Positions 61,904-64,000 of a stretch of 64,000 nucleotides of DNA are shown piece after piece. Source of the stretch: Candidatus Acetatifactor stercoripullorum (GTDB taxonomy: Bacteria; Bacillota; Clostridia; Lachnospirales; Lachnospiraceae); assembly GCA_019114005.1 (NCBI GenBank), contig DXGH01000003.1:1-64000 (forward strand). The letters are read 5' to 3'. The notes below the pieces were generated by a model. The model made no database searches. It had not been told where the DNA came from and worked only from the letters and a program-made list of their open reading frames with translations. Numbering within the stretch: position 1 is the first letter of the stretch; every line of letters starts with the position of its first letter. A program made the translations under genes and the position numbers.

Positions 61904-63653
61904 CGGCAGTCACCTCCTCTCCCATCTGGGATTTCCCGATCTCCCTGTATACGGCGCAGCTGCGCAAAAGCTCCTCATGGGTTCCATAGCCGATAGCCTT
62001 CCCGTCCTCCATCACCAGAATATGATCGGCGTTTAAAATGGAGCTGATTCTCTGGGCCACAATGACCAAAGTGGTTCCCGCAAAATGCTCTCTGATTCCT
62101 TTTCTCAGAGCCGCGTCCGTCTTGTAATCCAGTGCGCTGGAGGAGTCGTCCAGTATCAATATCCGGGGCTTTGCCGCAAGAGCTCTGGCGATCAGAACCC
62201 TCTGTTTCTGGCCGCCGCTTAAATTGGCGCCCTTTATGTTCAGGGCTTCCTCCTCCCTGTCTGTCCGGTCCTCCACAAATTCTCTTGCTCTGGCATACAA
62301 AAGCGCCTCCTGTACTTGGGTCTCATCAAGCTCTCTGCCCAAGGTTACATTTCCCGCAATGGTATCCTCAAAAATCGTATCATTCTGAAATACAACGCCA
62401 AATCTGCTTTTCAGCTCCTCCGGCTTGTAGGTTCGCACATCTCTTCCCGAAATCAAAATGCGCCCCTGGTCCGCATCATACATCCGCATCATCAGATTGA
62501 TAATTGTGGATTTCCCGGAGCCGATCTCACCGATGATTCCCAGCGTCTCGCCGCGCTTTATGCGAAAGCTCAAATCCCGGATATCAGCATCCTTTTGCTT
62601 CAGATAAGAAAAGCTCACATGCTCAAAAACGATCTCCTCCGGCGTCTGTATATCCTCTTTGGCCTTCGATGTCTGCTGATCCTCTTTCATCTCCAGCACC
62701 TGCATGTCCTCTTTGGTCTCCAGCACCTGCCAGATACGGTTCCCTGAGGCGATCGCCTTTGACAATATGGTAAACATTTTGGAGATAGACAGCATGGCGT
62801 TCAGGATAATGGTAAAATATGTGGTAAAGGCAAGTATCTTTCCCACCTCGCAGTTCCCCCCATTTACCCGCAGAGCACCCACAAAAATCACGCAGACCAA
62901 TCCCAGATTCAAAAGGATATTCATTGCCGGGTCTATAATGGCCATTACCATTCCGCTTTTCCGCTCCCGTTCCACCACCTCTTTGTTGATGGCACGAAAT
63001 TTCTCCGTTTCATAATCAGTCTTGGACAAAGCCTTGATCACCCGGATACCGGCGATATCCTCCCGGACCATGCGCACAAACCGGTCCGAAGCCTCCTGCA
63101 GCACAATATACATTGGAATGCTTTTGCGGGACACATACACAGTGATTATCCCTAAAAGGGGAAGCACCGCCACCAGCACACATGCCATGGCCGGGTCCAG
63201 TGTAAAGGTCACGCAGATGCCGCCGATCAGAAGTATGGGCGCGCGCACGCCCAGTCTCTGTACCCTTCCTATCATTTGATGCAGATTGTAGGTATCCGTT
63301 GTCATTCTGGAGATCAGGGAGGGCTTTGTAAAGAAGTCGGTCTGCCTGTTGGAAAGATACATGATGTTGGAAAAGAGATCGTGGCGTATGAGCTCTGTGG
63401 CATCGCTTGCCACCTTGGAGGCCATCCGGTTTGCTATGATATTGAAAGTCACCGCCAGCACGGAGCAGAAAATCATGAAGAAACCCCAAAGCAGCACCAG
63501 GCTTTTCTGCTGCTTTGGGATCACAGAGTCAATGATATATGCCAGAATATAGGGGATGCACAGATCCATTATGGTTCCCCAGAATTTAATGAGAAACCCT
63601 ACCCCCATTCTTGGGCAGTAGGGTTTCAGATATCGGATCACAATCTGTTTCAA
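61896..63653 (-). CDS. ABC exporter subunit, heterodimer partner with degenerate Walker B
   Basis: A 585-residue half transporter: six helices, Walker A GEIGSGKSTI, signature NLSGGQKQRV, and Walker B ILILDDSSSALD in which the catalytic Glu is Asp. Switch His is replaced by Gln (VAQRISS). This is the typical non-catalytic subunit of a heterodimeric exporter, matched by the altered signature in the overlapping partner. A Gln/Glu/Lys-rich insertion with three MQVLE/IQTPE-like repeats (about residues 315-340) precedes the ATPase domain. The start is TTG with AAGGAG 8 nt upstream. Confidence 0.93.
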   Translation of the reverse strand: MKQIVIRYLKPYCPRMGVGFLIKFWGTIMDLCIPYILAYIIDSVIPKQQKSLVLLWGFFMIFCSVLAVTFNIIANRMASKVASDATELIRHDLFSNIMYLSNRQTDFFTKPSLISRMTTDTYNLHQMIGRVQRLGVRAPILLIGGICVTFTLDPAMACVLVAVLPLLGIITVYVSRKSIPMYIVLQEASDRFVRMVREDIAGIRVIKALSKTDYETEKFRAINKEVVERERKSGMVMAIIDPAMNILLNLGLVCVIFVGALRVNGGNCEVGKILAFTTYFTIILNAMLSISKMFTILSKAIASGNRIWQVLETKEDMQVLEMKEDQQTSKAKEDIQTPEEIVFEHVSFSYLKQKDADIRDLSFRIKRGETLGIIGEIGSGKSTIINLMMRMYDADQGRILISGRDVRTYKPEELKSRFGVVFQNDTIFEDTIAGNVTLGRELDETQVQEALLYARAREFVEDRTDREEEALNIKGANLSGGQKQRVLIARALAAKPRILILDDSSSALDYKTDAALRKGIREHFAGTTLVIVAQRISSILNADHILVMEDGKAIGYGTHEELLRSCAVYREIGKSQMGEEVTAGV

Positions 63654-63699
63654 CTTGTTTACTCCTTAAAATAGCCGGGCAGGAACATCCTTGCGTCTG

Positions 63700-64000
63700 T
63701 TATATCTTAAACACGGAGATTTCCGTCTTGAGACTCTCCATGTTCTCCCCCAGGGCATCCGCAGTCTTGTTCAAATCCGTAACACTCTCCAGCAGCCGGC
63801 CGGCCACATCGTTTACCACCTCGGTGCTGTTTGCCGTCTCCTCAATGATATGGGAAATATTCTTTACCGCTTCCACTGTATCATTGCGTTCCTTATCGGC
63901 CTTCTCCATGCTTTCCACTATGGCCTTCAGACCGCCGATCAGCTGATTCATGCGAAGCTGCATCTCACGGAACACAGACACCACCTGCTCCACCGCTTCC
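63700..64000 (-). CDS. methyl-accepting chemotaxis protein, C-terminal part (runs off right edge)
   Basis: The minus-strand frame is open from the right edge to a stop at 63700. The visible 100 residues (EQVVSVFREMQLRMNQLIGGLKAIVESM, HIIEETANSTEVVNDVAGRLLESVTDL) are the descending helix of an MCP signalling domain. The tip, HAMP and sensor are outside the window. The ABC exporter pair follows 46 bp downstream on the same strand. Confidence 0.82.
   Translation of the reverse strand, partial: EAVEQVVSVFREMQLRMNQLIGGLKAIVESMEKADKERNDTVEAVKNISHIIEETANSTEVVNDVAGRLLESVTDLNKTADALGENMESLKTEISVFKI

Noticed and set aside
60092-61996. A 634-codon open frame on the plus strand
   Set aside because: It lies antisense to a clear ABC exporter gene; its translation is a His/Gly/Arg-rich mirror of codon usage without any domain.

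Overview
The window is about 64 kb of a mid-GC, low-GC-phylum chromosome, most likely a gut-type Lachnospiraceae (Clostridia). Supporting signs are strong AGGAGG ribosome binding sites, sigma-A promoters of TTGACA/TATAAT type, intrinsic terminators, some GTG/TTG starts, and a gene set typical of that family: YesMN-type two-component pairs beside sugar ABC operons, GH115/GH42/GH3 enzymes, DUF4364, a TIGR01212 radical SAM protein, CZB chemoreceptors and an apgM-like putative homoserine kinase. The genus cannot be fixed by reading alone. No transposase, integrase, phage gene, rRNA or CRISPR array was seen.

Layout. 1-5.2 kb (minus): a sugar ABC operon (URO-D-like protein, lipoprotein, two permeases, M20 peptidase), divergent from a YesM/YesN two-component pair (5.4-8.2 kb) that probably controls it. 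8.1-14.4 kb (minus): sbcD without sbcC, ilvE, folA, a beta-CASP nuclease and an ABC exporter. 14.5-17.1 kb (plus): an acyltransferase, tRNA-Gly(GCC) and a broken CZB chemoreceptor. 17.1-24.9 kb (minus): a glycosidase operon GH3-GH115-GH42 ending in a NYN/LOTUS protein, then a chemoreceptor. 27.0-29.9 kb (plus): PadR regulator, HAAS membrane protein and an AAA/DUF4143 ATPase. 29.9-30.5 kb: a T-rich gap that carries a promoter-to-terminator unit on the minus strand. 30.5-36.3 kb (minus): ACT-hom-apgM-lysC (homoserine/threonine pathway) and glyA. 36.4-39.7 kb (plus): lipid kinase, PAP2 enzyme, and a deletion scar joining a response regulator start to a headless MATE transporter. 39.7-44.6 kb (minus): glycosyltransferase, an SfsA-MutY fusion, a nucleotidase and a DUF1653 protein with 36-bp repeats. 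44.6-48.2 kb: a palindromic repeat, feoA-feoA-feoB and a divergent DtxR/MntR regulator with iron-box-like sites. 48.4-52.9 kb: chemoreceptor (minus), malic enzyme, radical SAM protein and DUF4364 protein (plus). 52.9-58.3 kb (minus): formate/nitrite channel, Hpt, HD-GYP regulator, rarA and an amidohydrolase. 58.4-60.1 kb: a polysaccharide deacetylase, a decayed duplicate of it, and a toxin-antitoxin pair between the two. 60.1-64.0 kb (minus): a heterodimeric ABC exporter behind a chemoreceptor that runs off the right edge.

The window shows repeated internal-deletion scars (chemoreceptor, response regulator/MATE, deacetylase copy). The least explained parts are the orphan transcription unit at 29.9-30.3 kb, the dispersed palindromic repeat (full copy 44.6 kb, partial copy 20.0 kb) and the SfsA-MutY fusion. 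All function calls rest on reading protein motifs and context; no database search was run.
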